Origin: Mycolicibacterium goodii
GTDB lineage: Bacteria; Actinomycetota; Actinomycetes; Mycobacteriales; Mycobacteriaceae
Direction: 5' to 3'
Assembly (NCBI RefSeq): GCF_001187505.1
Contig: NZ_CP012150.1
Span: forward strand, 5,056,048-5,120,047
DNA: 64,000 nucleotides
Shown here piece after piece: positions 1 to 9,254 of this stretch. The notes beneath the pieces were generated by a model. The model was given only the letters and a program-made list of their open reading frames with translations, searched no databases and had not been told where the DNA came from. Position 1 is the stretch's first letter; each line of letters starts with the position of its first letter. The position numbers were made by a program, and so were the translations under genes.

Positions 1-1
1 C

Positions 2-274
2 CGCGGCGTGGCCACCGCGGTGTCGGCGATCAGCGACCCGGCGCTGCCCGGGCGCGGGTGGGAGATCTTCTTCGGGGTGATCAGCCTGCTGGCCGGCGTG
101 GTGATGCTCGCGGCCCCGTTCGAGTCCCTCGCGACGCTCGCGATCGTCGTCGGGGTGTGGCTGATCGTGCTCGGCGTGTTCGAGGTCGTCTCGGCCTTCG
201 GCATCCGCAGCGGGGCCAGGAAGCTATCCGGGACGCTGTCGAGCGGATCACCATCCTCGCCTGCCGTGAGCTAA
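2..274 (+). CDS. HdeD/DUF308-like membrane protein, C-terminal part
   Basis: The gene enters from outside the window; only the last ~90 codons are visible. Two hydrophobic segments (around FGVISLLAGVVML and LAIVVGVWLIVLGVFEVV) flank a short polar turn, followed by a charged FGIRSGARK stretch. This pattern of paired helices and the closing EVVSAF motif is typical of HdeD/DUF308 integral membrane proteins, whose role in actinobacteria is unknown. The last 15 residues are a Ser/Gly/Pro-rich tail of no clear family. It lies on the same strand as cydA but is separated from it by about 95 bp, so cydA probably has its own promoter. Confidence 0.6.
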   Translation, partial: RGVATAVSAISDPALPGRGWEIFFGVISLLAGVVMLAAPFESLATLAIVVGVWLIVLGVFEVVSAFGIRSGARKLSGTLSSGSPSSPAVS

Positions 275-279
275 CCCAC
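266..279. promoter_or_regulatory. Candidate Crp (cAMP receptor protein) site upstream of cydA
   Basis: GTGA-N6-CCAC (GTGAGCTAACCCAC) matches the mycobacterial Crp consensus GTGA-N6-TCAC at 7 of 8 conserved bases. A plausible -10 element, TACACT at 325-330, puts the centre of the site near -64 relative to a start around 337, a class I activator position. Control of cydAB by Crp is known in M. smegmatis, but I inferred this particular site by eye. It overlaps the stop codon of the upstream gene. Confidence 0.35.
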
Positions 280-369
280 CGCGCTGCCGGGGTCCGCATC
301 CTGGTTATCGCTCCGAATCGCTACTACACTCCGTCGTAGATCGACCTGGCAGGCGTGAAAGTAGGTCAG

Positions 370-1833
370 ATGGACGCTCTGGATGTCTCGCGGTGGCAGT
401 TCGGGATCACCACGGTCTACCACTTCATCTTCGTCCCGCTGACCATCGGTCTGGCACCGCTGATCGCGGTCATGCAGACGGTGTGGGTGGCCACCGGAAA
501 CGACACCTGGTACCGCCTCACCCGGTTCTTCGGCAAACTTTTCCTGATCAACTTCGCGATCGGCGTCGCAACCGGCATCGTGCAGGAATTCCAGTTCGGC
601 ATGAACTGGAGCGAGTACTCGCGGTTCGTGGGCGACATCTTCGGCGCACCGCTGGCGATGGAGGGCCTGGCCGCGTTCTTCTTCGAGTCCACCTTCCTCG
701 GGCTGTGGATCTTCGGGTGGACCCGACTCCCCCGGGTGCTGCACCTGGCGTGCATCTGGATCGTCGCGATCGCCGTGAACATGTCGGCGTTCTTCATCAT
801 CTCCGCGAACTCGTTCATGCAGCACCCCGTTGGCGCCAAATTCAATCCCGAGACCGGGCGCGCCGAACTGGAGAGCATCGTCGCGCTGTTCACCAACAAC
901 ACGGCCATCGCGGCCTTCACGCATGCCGTCTCGGGCGCGTTCCTGACCGCCGGGGTTTTCGTGGCCTGCGTGTGCGCCTGGTGGATGGTGCGTTCGCACC
1001 GCGTCGGCGGCCAGACCGCAACCGATGCCGCGGCGATGTACCGGCCCGCGACGATCCTGGGCTGCTGGGTGGCCCTCGTCGCGGCGACCGCGCTGTTCTT
1101 CACCGGTGACGCCCAGGGCAAGCTGATGTTCCAGCAGCAGCCGATGAAGATGGCCTCCGCCGAATCCCTCTGCCACAGCCAGGAAGATTCGTCGTTCTCG
1201 GTGCTCACGGTGGGCACCCACAACAACTGCGACAGCGTCATCCACCTCATCGAGGTGCCCTACGTGCTCCCGTTCCTCGCCGAGGGCAAGTTCACCGGGG
1301 TGCACCTCGACGGTGTCGTGGATCTGCAGCGGGCCTACGAAGAGAAGTTCGGCCCCGGCGATTACCGCCCCAACCTGTTCGTCACCTACTGGTCGTTCCG
1401 GGCCATGATCGGATTCCTCGCCATACCAGGCCTGTTCGCCCTCACCGCGCTGTGGCTGACCCGCCGTGGCCGGATCCCCGATCAACGGTGGTTCAGCTGG
1501 TTCGCATTGCTGACCATCCCCACCCCCTTCCTGGCGAACAGCGCCGGGTGGGTGTTCACCGAGATGGGGCGCCAGCCGTGGGTGGTGGTGCCGAATCCCA
1601 CCGGGGATCAGGACATCCGGCTGACGGTCGCCCAGGGCGTCTCCGACCATTCCGCGGGTCTGGTGGTGCTGTCGCTGGTGGCGTTCACGCTGCTGTACGC
1701 CGTGCTGGCGGTCATCTGGTTCTTTCTGCTGCGCCGCTACATCCGCCAGGGCCCGCTGGAGCATGACTCCGAACCGGCGCCGCCGACCCCGCCCGACGCC
1801 GACGACGTCGCGCCGTTGTCGTTCGCCTACTGA
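370..1833 (+). CDS. cydA: Cytochrome bd ubiquinol/menaquinol oxidase subunit I
   Basis: Catalytic subunit of cytochrome bd oxidase, which transfers electrons from menaquinol to oxygen at high affinity in the cytoplasmic membrane. The 487-residue protein begins with ISRWQFG-like sequence (VSRWQFGITTVYHF) containing the N-terminal haem ligand His18, keeps the EFQFGMNWSEYSRFVG motif, a short actinobacterial Q-loop (MFQQQPMKMASAES) and the GRQPWVV motif. About nine hydrophobic helices are visible. I chose ATG 370 over the in-frame GTG 355 because it gives the family N-terminus (MDALDVSRWQFG; the M. tuberculosis protein starts MNVVDISRWQFG). The stop codon overlaps the cydB Shine-Dalgarno sequence, so the two subunits are made from one transcript. 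Confidence 0.95.
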   Translation: MDALDVSRWQFGITTVYHFIFVPLTIGLAPLIAVMQTVWVATGNDTWYRLTRFFGKLFLINFAIGVATGIVQEFQFGMNWSEYSRFVGDIFGAPLAMEGLAAFFFESTFLGLWIFGWTRLPRVLHLACIWIVAIAVNMSAFFIISANSFMQHPVGAKFNPETGRAELESIVALFTNNTAIAAFTHAVSGAFLTAGVFVACVCAWWMVRSHRVGGQTATDAAAMYRPATILGCWVALVAATALFFTGDAQGKLMFQQQPMKMASAESLCHSQEDSSFSVLTVGTHNNCDSVIHLIEVPYVLPFLAEGKFTGVHLDGVVDLQRAYEEKFGPGDYRPNLFVTYWSFRAMIGFLAIPGLFALTALWLTRRGRIPDQRWFSWFALLTIPTPFLANSAGWVFTEMGRQPWVVVPNPTGDQDIRLTVAQGVSDHSAGLVVLSLVAFTLLYAVLAVIWFFLLRRYIRQGPLEHDSEPAPPTPPDADDVAPLSFAY

Positions 1834-1844
1834 GGAGCGGATCG

Positions 1845-2897
1845 ATGGGACTGCAAGAACTCTGGTTCATCCTCCTGGCCGTTCTGTTCCTCGGCTTCTT
1901 CCTGCTGGAGGGTTTCGACTTCGGCGTCGGCATGCTGATGTCCTTCTTCGGAAGGACCGCCGAGCGACGCGGACAGGACCCCGAACCGTACCGCCGGGCC
2001 GCGCTCAACACCATCGGGCCGGTCTGGGACGGCAACGAGGTCTGGCTGATCACCGCAGGCGGTGCCATGTTCGCGGCGTTCCCGGAGATGTACGCCTCCA
2101 TGTTCTCCGGGCTGTACCTGGCACTGCTGGTGATCCTGTGCGCGATGATCCTGCGCATCGTCGCCATCGAATGGCGCGGCAAGATCGACGACGACGGTTG
2201 GCGGCGCTGGGCAGACATCGGGATCGCCATCGGTTCCTGGATCCCGGCGATCCTATGGGGTGTGGCCTTCGCCGGTCTGGTGCGCGGGCTGCCGGTCGAC
2301 GCGGACAAGCGGATCCACCTGGCGTTCTTCGGCGATCTGCTCAACACCTACACCCTGCTCGGCGGTCTTGCCACGTGCGCGCTGTTCGCGTTCCACGGCG
2401 CGGTGTTCGTGGCGCTCAAGACCTCTGGGCAGATCCGCACCGATGCGTTCCGGTTCGCGCGTCTGCTGGCGGTCCCCGCCACCGTGCTGGTGGCCGGATT
2501 CGGGTTGTGGACCCAGGTGGCGCACGGCACGAGCTGGACCTGGATCGTGTTGGCGGCAGCGGTGGTCGCCCAGCTCGTCGCCGTCGCGCAGGTCTACCGG
2601 GGCAGCGGTGAAGGCTGGGCCTTCGGTGCGACCAGTGTCGTGGTCGCGGCCGTCGTGGTGCTGCTGTTCGGTTCGCTGTTCCCGGATCTCATCCCCTCGA
2701 CGTTGAACCCCGACTGGAGCCTGACCATCTACAACGGGTCGTCGTCACCCTACACACTGAAGATCATGACCTGGGCCGCACTGGTTTTCGCGCCGCTGGT
2801 CGTGATCTACCAGGGCTGGACGTACTGGGTGTTCAGCAAGCGCATATCGGCCGACCGGATCCCGGCACCGATCGGACTGTCCAGGCGGTCGAGCTGA
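1845..2897 (+). CDS. cydB: Cytochrome bd oxidase subunit II
   Basis: Second structural subunit of cytochrome bd oxidase, needed to stabilise the haem b595/d centre. The 350-residue protein has the CydB hallmarks EGFDFGVGML near residues 22-31 and NTIGPVWDGNEVW near 55-67, and about eight transmembrane helices. GAGGAG at 1832-1837, overlapping the cydA stop, sits 7 bases before the ATG. It is followed at once by cydD in an overlapping or near-overlapping arrangement, so structural and assembly genes form one operon cydABDC. Confidence 0.95.
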   Translation: MGLQELWFILLAVLFLGFFLLEGFDFGVGMLMSFFGRTAERRGQDPEPYRRAALNTIGPVWDGNEVWLITAGGAMFAAFPEMYASMFSGLYLALLVILCAMILRIVAIEWRGKIDDDGWRRWADIGIAIGSWIPAILWGVAFAGLVRGLPVDADKRIHLAFFGDLLNTYTLLGGLATCALFAFHGAVFVALKTSGQIRTDAFRFARLLAVPATVLVAGFGLWTQVAHGTSWTWIVLAAAVVAQLVAVAQVYRGSGEGWAFGATSVVVAAVVVLLFGSLFPDLIPSTLNPDWSLTIYNGSSSPYTLKIMTWAALVFAPLVVIYQGWTYWVFSKRISADRIPAPIGLSRRSS

Positions 2898-2989
2898 ATC
2901 TCTGGCGTGCGCTCGGCATTCGCGGTGGTACGGGTACCACCGCCGATGCCGGGGCGACCCGGGCGCTGCGGCGTCATCTGATCGCGGCG

Positions 2990-4528
2990 GTGGCATGCGG
3001 GGTGGTGATCGCCGGATGCACCATCGCCTCGGCGGTGGTGCTCGCCCACCTGGTGGCCGATGTGGTCACAGGCGCTGCAGGCGACGTGACGCCCGCGCTC
3101 GTCGGCCTCGCCGGGATCTGGACGATACGGGTTGTCGCGCAATGGCTCCAGGGCCGCCTGTCGCAGCGCGGCGCGACCGCGGTCATCGGCGAATTGTCCC
3201 GCCAGGTGTTGTGGTCGGTGACGAACTCATCGCCGCGGCGCCTCGCCGCCGACCGCGACGCGGCGGCCGCGGTGGTGACCCGCGGCCTGGACGGCCTCCG
3301 CCCCTACTTCACGGGTTATCTGCCCGCGGTGGTGCTCGCCGTGATCCTGACTCCCGCAGCGCTTGTGGTGATGGCCGTCTACGACTGGCAGGCCGCGGCC
3401 ATCGTGGTGATCGCGCTGCCCCTGATCCCGATCTTCATGGTGCTGATCGGCCTGCTCACCGCCGAACGGTCGGCCGCCGCGCTCACCGCGATGACAACGC
3501 TGCAGGGACGCATGCTGGATCTCGTCGCCGGGATTCCGACACTGCGCGCGGTGGGCCGGGCAGCCGGATCCGTGCAACGGATCGCCGAACTGTCGGCCAG
3601 CCACCGCCGCTCGACGATGGCGACGCTGCGGATCTCGTTCCTGTCGGCGCTCGTGCTGGAGTTGCTCGCCACCCTCGGCGTGGCACTGGTCGCGGTGAGC
3701 GTGGGCCTTCGCCTGGTGTTCGGCGACATGACGCTGGCCGCCGGGCTCACCGCGCTGCTGCTGGCGCCCGAGGTGTTCTGGCCGCTGCGGCGCGTCGGCG
3801 CGGCGTTTCATGCCGCGCAGGACGGCAAGACCGCCGCCGAGCAGGCCTTCCGGTTGTGCGACGGACCGCAGACACCCGCGGGTCACCACGCTGTTCCCGG
3901 CGTCGTTCCCGCGGGCGGCGCACCCGAGATCGAGGTGCCCGAACTGGACGCGGTCATGGCGCCGGGTCGCGTCACCGTGCTGACCGGACCCAACGGAATC
4001 GGCAAATCGACTCTGCTGCAGGCGATTCTGGGACTGCAGGAATCACCGTGCGGCCCGATCCGGGTCGCGGGCCTCGACGTCACCGCGCTGGACCTTTCCG
4101 AATGGTGGGGCCGCGTCGCCTGGATGCCGCACCGGCCGGTGCTGATCCCCGGCACCGTGCGGGAGAACCTGGAGTTGCTCGGCCCGGTGCGAAACCTCGA
4201 CGAAGTCTGTCGCGCAGTGGGGTTCGACGAGGTGATCCGGGATCTCCCCGACGGACTGGAGACACCGCTGGGCCGTGGCGGGGTCGGTCTGTCGCTGGGG
4301 CAGCGTCAACGTCTGGGTCTCGTGCGCACCCTCGGCGCCCCGGCGGACGTGCTGCTGCTCGACGAACCGACCGCGCATCTCGACGGCGCGCTCGAGACCC
4401 GGGTGCTCGCGGCGATCGTCGACCGAGCGCGCGCCGGTGCGACCGTGGTGATGGTCGGTCACCGCGACCCGGTCCTGGCCGTTGCCGATTGCGTGGTGAG
4501 GATGGAGAGTTCCCTTGTGCCGCAATGA
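2990..4528 (+). CDS. cydD: Thiol reductant ABC exporter subunit CydD (start probably further upstream)
   Basis: One half of the CydDC heterodimeric ABC transporter, which exports thiols and is required for cytochrome bd assembly. The N-terminal half has about six membrane helices; the C-terminal half has Walker A GPNGIGKST, signature LSLGQRQRL and Walker B DVLLLDEP. GTG 2990 is the first conventional start but lacks a ribosome binding site and falls inside the first helix: the reading frame upstream encodes a positively charged lead-in (TRALRRHLIAAVACG). The frame is open back through cydB without ATG/GTG/TTG. CTG 2894, 5 bases after AGGCGG (2883-2888) and overlapping the cydB stop region, is the best alternative and would add 32 residues. 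Function is certain; the start is not. Confidence 0.9.
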   Translation: MACGVVIAGCTIASAVVLAHLVADVVTGAAGDVTPALVGLAGIWTIRVVAQWLQGRLSQRGATAVIGELSRQVLWSVTNSSPRRLAADRDAAAAVVTRGLDGLRPYFTGYLPAVVLAVILTPAALVVMAVYDWQAAAIVVIALPLIPIFMVLIGLLTAERSAAALTAMTTLQGRMLDLVAGIPTLRAVGRAAGSVQRIAELSASHRRSTMATLRISFLSALVLELLATLGVALVAVSVGLRLVFGDMTLAAGLTALLLAPEVFWPLRRVGAAFHAAQDGKTAAEQAFRLCDGPQTPAGHHAVPGVVPAGGAPEIEVPELDAVMAPGRVTVLTGPNGIGKSTLLQAILGLQESPCGPIRVAGLDVTALDLSEWWGRVAWMPHRPVLIPGTVRENLELLGPVRNLDEVCRAVGFDEVIRDLPDGLETPLGRGGVGLSLGQRQRLGLVRTLGAPADVLLLDEPTAHLDGALETRVLAAIVDRARAGATVVMVGHRDPVLAVADCVVRMESSLVPQ

Positions 4529-6071
4529 TCCGTTGGCCGGCCTGACCATCGAACTGCTGCGTCCCCGGCTCGGGCGGTTCCTGTCGGCCGTGGCGCTGGG
4601 GGTGCTCTCGCTGGGCAGCGCGCTTGCGTTGGCGGGTATCTCGGCGTGGCTGATCACCCGGGCGTGGCAGATGCCCCCCGTACTGGATCTGTCCGTGGCG
4701 GTGGTGGCGGTACGCGCGCTGGGCATCTCGCGCGGTGTCCTCGGCTACTGCCAACGGCTGGCATCGCACGACAGCGCGCTGCGGGCCGCGGCCAACGCCA
4801 GGACGGGGTTGTACCGCAAGCTCGCAGCGGCCCCGCCCGACGAGGCGATGCGGTTTCCCAGCGGTGAGTTGGTGGCCCGGCTCGGGCCTGCCGTCGACGA
4901 ACTCGCCGACGTGCTGGTCCGCGCGTTGCTGCCCATCGCGGTGGCGGTGGTGCTCAGCTGCGCGGCCGTGGCGGTCATCGCGGTGATCTCCCCCGCCGCA
5001 GCCCTCGTGCTGGCGGTGTGCCTGTTCGTCGCGGGCGTGGTCGCACCCGCGCTCGCCGCCCGCGCCGCGCACGCGTCGGAAACCGCCGCGGCCGAACATC
5101 GGTCGCAACGCGACATGGCCGCCATGCTCGCGCTCGAGCACGCGCCCGAGCTGCGGGTCAGCGGCCGGTTGGCCGAGGTGATCGCGACAGCCCAACACCA
5201 CCACCGGCAATGGGGCGCGGCCGCCGACCGCGCGGCCGCCCCGGCCGCGGTGGCCGCCGCGATGCCGACCGCCGCGATCGGGGTCAGCGTCCTCGGTGCC
5301 GTGGTGGCGGGCATCGCGCTCGCACCGGCCCTCGCCCCCACCACCGTGGCGATCCTGATGCTGCTGCCGCTGTCGGCGTTCGAGGCCACCACGGCCCTAC
5401 CGGATGCGGCCGCACAGCTGATGCGGTCACGGATCGCGGCGCGCCGGCTGCTGGCGCTGATTACACCGGATCCGCTGCGGTCGCGCCCGGATGTGCCGTC
5501 GGTGGATCTGCAGCCCGGTGACCGCCTGGCGGTCGTGGGACCCAGCGGCTCGGGCAAGACCACGCTGCTGATGTCCTTGGCGGACAAGCTGAACCGGCCG
5601 TCGTGCGGTGACACCGACGGTTCGGTGGGGCAACGCGCAGCCGTGTTCGCCGAGGATGCCCACCTGTTCGACACCACGGTGCGGGACAACCTGCTGGTGG
5701 TGCGGGGTGACGCCACCGACGCCGAACTCGTCGCGGCCCTGCACCGCGTCGGGCTCGGTGAGTGGTTGGCGGGCCTGCCCGACGGGCTGTCTACCGTGCT
5801 GGTGGGTGGTGCGGCGGCGGTGTCCGCCGGTCAGCGTCGACGCCTGCTGATCGCCCGCGCACTGATCTGCACCTTTCCGGTCGTCCTGCTCGACGAACCG
5901 ACCGAGAACCTGGACGCCGGCGATGCCCTGCGAATGGTGGAAGACCTTCTGACGCCCGGAGTTCTGTTCGGGGCCGAGCGCACCGTCGTCGTCGCGACCC
6001 ACCATCTGCCGCCCGAGCTGGACTGCCCGGTTGTTCGCTGCAGCCGCCATGTCACAGTGGCGGGAAGGTAG
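4515..6071 (+). CDS. cydC: Thiol reductant ABC exporter subunit CydC
   Basis: Partner of CydD in the membrane exporter needed for cytochrome bd maturation. The 518-residue protein has an N-terminal membrane domain and a C-terminal ATPase with Walker A GPSGSGKTT, signature VSAGQRRR and Walker B VVLLDEP, followed by the H-loop THH. The TTG start at 4515 overlaps the last 14 bases of cydD and is preceded by GGAGAG at 4504-4509, so translation is probably coupled. The ATPase domain is compact, which is usual for mycobacterial CydC. Confidence 0.92.
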   Translation: MCRNDPLAGLTIELLRPRLGRFLSAVALGVLSLGSALALAGISAWLITRAWQMPPVLDLSVAVVAVRALGISRGVLGYCQRLASHDSALRAAANARTGLYRKLAAAPPDEAMRFPSGELVARLGPAVDELADVLVRALLPIAVAVVLSCAAVAVIAVISPAAALVLAVCLFVAGVVAPALAARAAHASETAAAEHRSQRDMAAMLALEHAPELRVSGRLAEVIATAQHHHRQWGAAADRAAAPAAVAAAMPTAAIGVSVLGAVVAGIALAPALAPTTVAILMLLPLSAFEATTALPDAAAQLMRSRIAARRLLALITPDPLRSRPDVPSVDLQPGDRLAVVGPSGSGKTTLLMSLADKLNRPSCGDTDGSVGQRAAVFAEDAHLFDTTVRDNLLVVRGDATDAELVAALHRVGLGEWLAGLPDGLSTVLVGGAAAVSAGQRRRLLIARALICTFPVVLLDEPTENLDAGDALRMVEDLLTPGVLFGAERTVVVATHHLPPELDCPVVRCSRHVTVAGR

Positions 6072-6081
6072 CCTCACCGGT

Positions 6082-6867
6082 ATGACCGACGAACGAGCCG
6101 GTGAGCCCGGGTCGGACCGACCGGAACCGACGGAGTCGTCCGGCCCGCTGCCTGAGCCCGGCCAGACACCCGATGAACCTGCCGCGGCGAGCGAGAAGGA
6201 GGCGGCCGGGTCGGCTGGGTCCGCCGGGGACACCCAGGCATCTGCACCGGGTGCCCCGCCGTACACCTACGGCCCATCCCAGGACAGCTACCAAAGTCCG
6301 TACCAGGCCCCGTACGGTGGCGCCGCGCCGGGCTCGTCCTACGGCCAACCACCGTACGGCGCCTACCCGGGGACGTATCCGGGCGGCTACCCACCGCAGT
6401 CGCCGTACGGCGGCTACCCGCCGCAGTCGCCGCATGGCGGCTACCCACCGCAGTCACCGGGCCCGATGGCCACCGGGCCGCGCAACGGTCTCGGCGTCGC
6501 AGCGCTGATCGCCGCGATCGCGGGCCTGGTGCTGTGTTGGTCGATCATCGGCGGGATCGTCGTCGGTGCGGTCGCCATCGTGCTCGGATTCCTCGGACAG
6601 GCCCGCGCCAAGCGCGGTGAGGCAACCAACGGCGGTGTCGCCGTCACCGGGATCGTGTTGGGCGGCATCGCGGTCGTGCTGTCGCTGGCATTCATCGCGA
6701 TCTGGGTGACGCTCGGGGTCCGGTGGTTCGAGGACCTCGGCGGCCGCGAATACCTCAACTGCCTCGAGGACGCCGGCAACGATCAGGCCGCGCAGGAGCG
6801 GTGCCGGGTGCGGTTCGAGGAGCGCGTCGAGGACGAGTTCGGCACCCCGTCGACGCGCACCCGCTGA
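6082..6867 (+). CDS. DUF4190 membrane protein with Pro/Gly/Tyr-rich N-terminus
   Basis: A 261-residue protein of unknown function. Residues 1-60 are acidic and disordered. A Tyr/Pro/Gly-rich region then contains three consecutive GGYPPQSP-type repeats. The DUF4190 core has two membrane helices (around LGVAALIAAIAGLVL and GGIAVVLSLAFIAIW), and the C-terminus is charged and carries two Cys. ATG 6082 was chosen over a further upstream frame opening because it gives the typical MTDE-like acidic start. It follows cydC by 10 bp on the same strand and may be read through from it. The proline-rich tail may be exposed on one face of the membrane and bind partners; this is inference. Confidence 0.8.
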   Translation: MTDERAGEPGSDRPEPTESSGPLPEPGQTPDEPAAASEKEAAGSAGSAGDTQASAPGAPPYTYGPSQDSYQSPYQAPYGGAAPGSSYGQPPYGAYPGTYPGGYPPQSPYGGYPPQSPHGGYPPQSPGPMATGPRNGLGVAALIAAIAGLVLCWSIIGGIVVGAVAIVLGFLGQARAKRGEATNGGVAVTGIVLGGIAVVLSLAFIAIWVTLGVRWFEDLGGREYLNCLEDAGNDQAAQERCRVRFEERVEDEFGTPSTRTR

Positions 6868-6905
6868 GCCCGCCAATCACCCTGCGGCCCAGACCCGTTG
6901 ATCTC

Positions 6906-7772
6906 CTATGTGGCGCCGGGGAAGTACTTGACGACGCCTTCCTGCACGACGGTGGCCACAACCCGTCCCGACGCGTCGAAGTAGTGTCCGGTGCCAAGGC
7001 CGCGGGATTCGGCCGCCACCGGTGAGGTCGTCGAGTACAGCACCCACTCGTCGAACCTGATGGGCCGGTGGAACCACACGCTGTGGTTCATCGTCACCGC
7101 GAAGATCCGGTCGAAACCCCACGACAATCCGTGCGTGGTGATGATCGAGTCGAGCACCGTGGTGTCCGACGAATACACCAACGCGGCACCGTGCAGCACC
7201 GGATCGTCGGGCATCGGCCCCTCGGTCTTCAACCAGACCCGGTTGTGGTCGAGTTTGCCGCCCCTGTCCCGCATCACCCACGCCGGGTCGTTGGTGTAGC
7301 GCCACTCGATCGGGCGCAGCGCGTTGACGAACAACGGCACGGTTTCCTCATAGCCGCGCAGCAATTCGTCGATCTTGGGCAGCGTCTCGGGGCGCGGCAC
7401 CTCGGGCGCGGGCACGTGGTGTTCGAGTCCGCGGCCACCGTTCATGTACGAGATCATCACGGTGGTCAGCAGCTCACCGTTCTGCATGACGTCCACCCTG
7501 CGATTGGCGAACCGCCGCTCGTCACGCAGCCGCACGATGTGGAACTCGAGGTCTTTCTCCGGGTCACCGCCCGCGATGAAATGCGCCGACAGGGCGCTCG
7601 GCGATAGCTTGTGCCGAAGCGAGCGCCCCGCGGCGACGAACGCCTGCGCGGTCATCTGGCCGCCGAAGGTGCGTACCGGGTTCTTGCTGGGATGAGACCC
7701 GATGAAGAGGTCCTCACCGACCTGGTTCAGGTCGAGAACCGCCAGCAGTTCCTCGAAATCGGCCTGTGACAC
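6906..7772 (-). CDS. tesB: Acyl-CoA thioesterase II
   Basis: Hydrolyses medium and long acyl-CoA esters to free acid and CoA in the cytoplasm. The 288-residue length fits a double hot-dog TesB. The N-terminal domain has FGGQMTAQAFVAAGRSL; the C-terminal half has the catalytic triad regions: Asp in LDSIITTHGLSWGFD, the NHSVWFHRP motif, and Gln in VVQEGVVKYF. GTG 7772 begins MSQADFEELLAVLDL, the usual mycobacterial start. It lies 24 bp downstream of pyk on the same strand, as in M. tuberculosis (Rv1618-Rv1617 region), and is convergent with the DUF4190 gene. Confidence 0.92.
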   Translation of the reverse strand: MSQADFEELLAVLDLNQVGEDLFIGSHPSKNPVRTFGGQMTAQAFVAAGRSLRHKLSPSALSAHFIAGGDPEKDLEFHIVRLRDERRFANRRVDVMQNGELLTTVMISYMNGGRGLEHHVPAPEVPRPETLPKIDELLRGYEETVPLFVNALRPIEWRYTNDPAWVMRDRGGKLDHNRVWLKTEGPMPDDPVLHGAALVYSSDTTVLDSIITTHGLSWGFDRIFAVTMNHSVWFHRPIRFDEWVLYSTTSPVAAESRGLGTGHYFDASGRVVATVVQEGVVKYFPGAT

Positions 7773-7796
7773 CGGACCCCTCTCCGCAAGCTCGCC

Positions 7797-9215
7797 TCAG
7801 ACGTCGTCCTCTCCGATGCGGTGCACATGGATCAGATTCGTGGAGCCTACTGTGCCCGGAGGCGCGCCCGCGACGATGACCACCAGTTCACCGCGCTTGT
7901 AGCGGCCGAGCTCCAGCAACGACTTGTCGACCTGCCGGATCATGTCGTCGGTGTTGGACATCTGCGGCACGATGAACGTCTCGGTACCCCAGGTGAGCGC
8001 GAGCTGGCTGCGGACCTCGGGCAGCGCCGTGAAGGCCAGCACCGGCAGCGGGGTGTGCAGGCGCGCCAGGCGGCGCACGGTGTCACCCGACTGGGTGAAC
8101 GCGACCAGGGCCTTGGCGTCCAGGCGTTCGCCGATATCGCGTGCGGCGTAGGAGATCACACCGCGCTTGGTGCGGGGCACGTGGGTCAGCGGCGGGACGA
8201 CCACCGAATTGTCCTCGACCGCCTGGATGATGCGCGCCATGGTGCGCACGGCCTCCAGCGGGTACTTGCCGACCGAGGTCTCCCCCGACAGCATCACCGC
8301 GTCGGCACCGTCGAGCACCGCGTTGGCGACGTCGGACGCCTCGGCGCGGGTCGGACGGGAGTTCTCGATCATCGACTCGAGCATCTGGGTCGCGACGATG
8401 ACGGGTTTGGCATTCTCGCGGGCCATCTGAATGGCGCGCTTCTGCACCAGCGGCACCTCTTCGAGCGGCAGTTCCACGCCGAGATCACCGCGGGCGACCA
8501 TGACGGCGTCGAACGCCAGCACAACGGCCTCGAGATTCTCGATGGCCTCGGGCTTCTCCAGCTTGGCGATCACCGGCACGCGGCGACCGACGCGGTCCAT
8601 CACCTCGTGGACCAGTTCGATGTCGGCGGGCGAGCGCACGAACGACAGCGCGACCAGATCGACCCCGAGCCGCACCGCGAACTCCAGGTCCTCGATGTCC
8701 TTCTCGGACAGCGCGGGCACGGAGACGTTCATCCCCGGCAGCGACACGCCCTTGTTGTTGCTCACCGGGCCACCCTCGGTGACCGTGCACACGACGTCGT
8801 TGCCGTCGACCTCTTCGACCCGCAGCGCGACCTTGCCGTCGTCGACCAGCAGCCGGTCGCCCTTGGCGGCGTCCTGGGCCAGTTGCTTGTAGGTGGTGGA
8901 CACCCGGTCGTGGGTGCCCTCGCAGTCCTCGACGGTGATGCGCACGGTCTCGCCGGTCGCCCAGTACGTCGGGCCGTCTTTGAAACGCCCGAGCCGGATC
9001 TTGGGGCCCTGCAGGTCGGCCATGATGCCCACGGCGTGACCCGTGACATCCGAAGCCGCGCGAACCCTCTTGTAAGCGGCCTCGTGGTCGCTGTAGTCGC
9101 CATGGCTGAAGTTCAGCCGTGCGACATCCATCCCGGCCTCGACCAGCGCCCTGACGGTCTCATCCGTGCTGGTGGCGGGGCCAAGCGTACAAACGATCTT
9201 TCCGCGTCTGCTCAC
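7797..9215 (-). CDS. pyk: Pyruvate kinase
   Basis: Converts phosphoenolpyruvate and ADP to pyruvate and ATP in glycolysis. The 472-residue protein shows KIVCTLGPAT at the N-terminus, the catalytic-lysine block VIAKLEKPEAIENL, metal-binding MVARGDLGVELP, and the signature TRAEASDVANAVLDGADAVML. The C-terminal regulatory domain is complete. It starts at GTG 9215, 39 bp after gltD, and leads into tesB. Joining glycolytic exit and glutamate synthesis in one transcript is plausible but not shown. Confidence 0.96.
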   Translation of the reverse strand: MSRRGKIVCTLGPATSTDETVRALVEAGMDVARLNFSHGDYSDHEAAYKRVRAASDVTGHAVGIMADLQGPKIRLGRFKDGPTYWATGETVRITVEDCEGTHDRVSTTYKQLAQDAAKGDRLLVDDGKVALRVEEVDGNDVVCTVTEGGPVSNNKGVSLPGMNVSVPALSEKDIEDLEFAVRLGVDLVALSFVRSPADIELVHEVMDRVGRRVPVIAKLEKPEAIENLEAVVLAFDAVMVARGDLGVELPLEEVPLVQKRAIQMARENAKPVIVATQMLESMIENSRPTRAEASDVANAVLDGADAVMLSGETSVGKYPLEAVRTMARIIQAVEDNSVVVPPLTHVPRTKRGVISYAARDIGERLDAKALVAFTQSGDTVRRLARLHTPLPVLAFTALPEVRSQLALTWGTETFIVPQMSNTDDMIRQVDKSLLELGRYKRGELVVIVAGAPPGTVGSTNLIHVHRIGEDDV

Positions 9216-9254
9216 GTCTGTCGAGCATAGTCGTTGATCGATTCAGATGACGAT

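Noticed and set aside
271..1764. 497-residue frame antisense to cydA
   Set aside because: Gln/His/Gly-rich shadow of a highly conserved gene.
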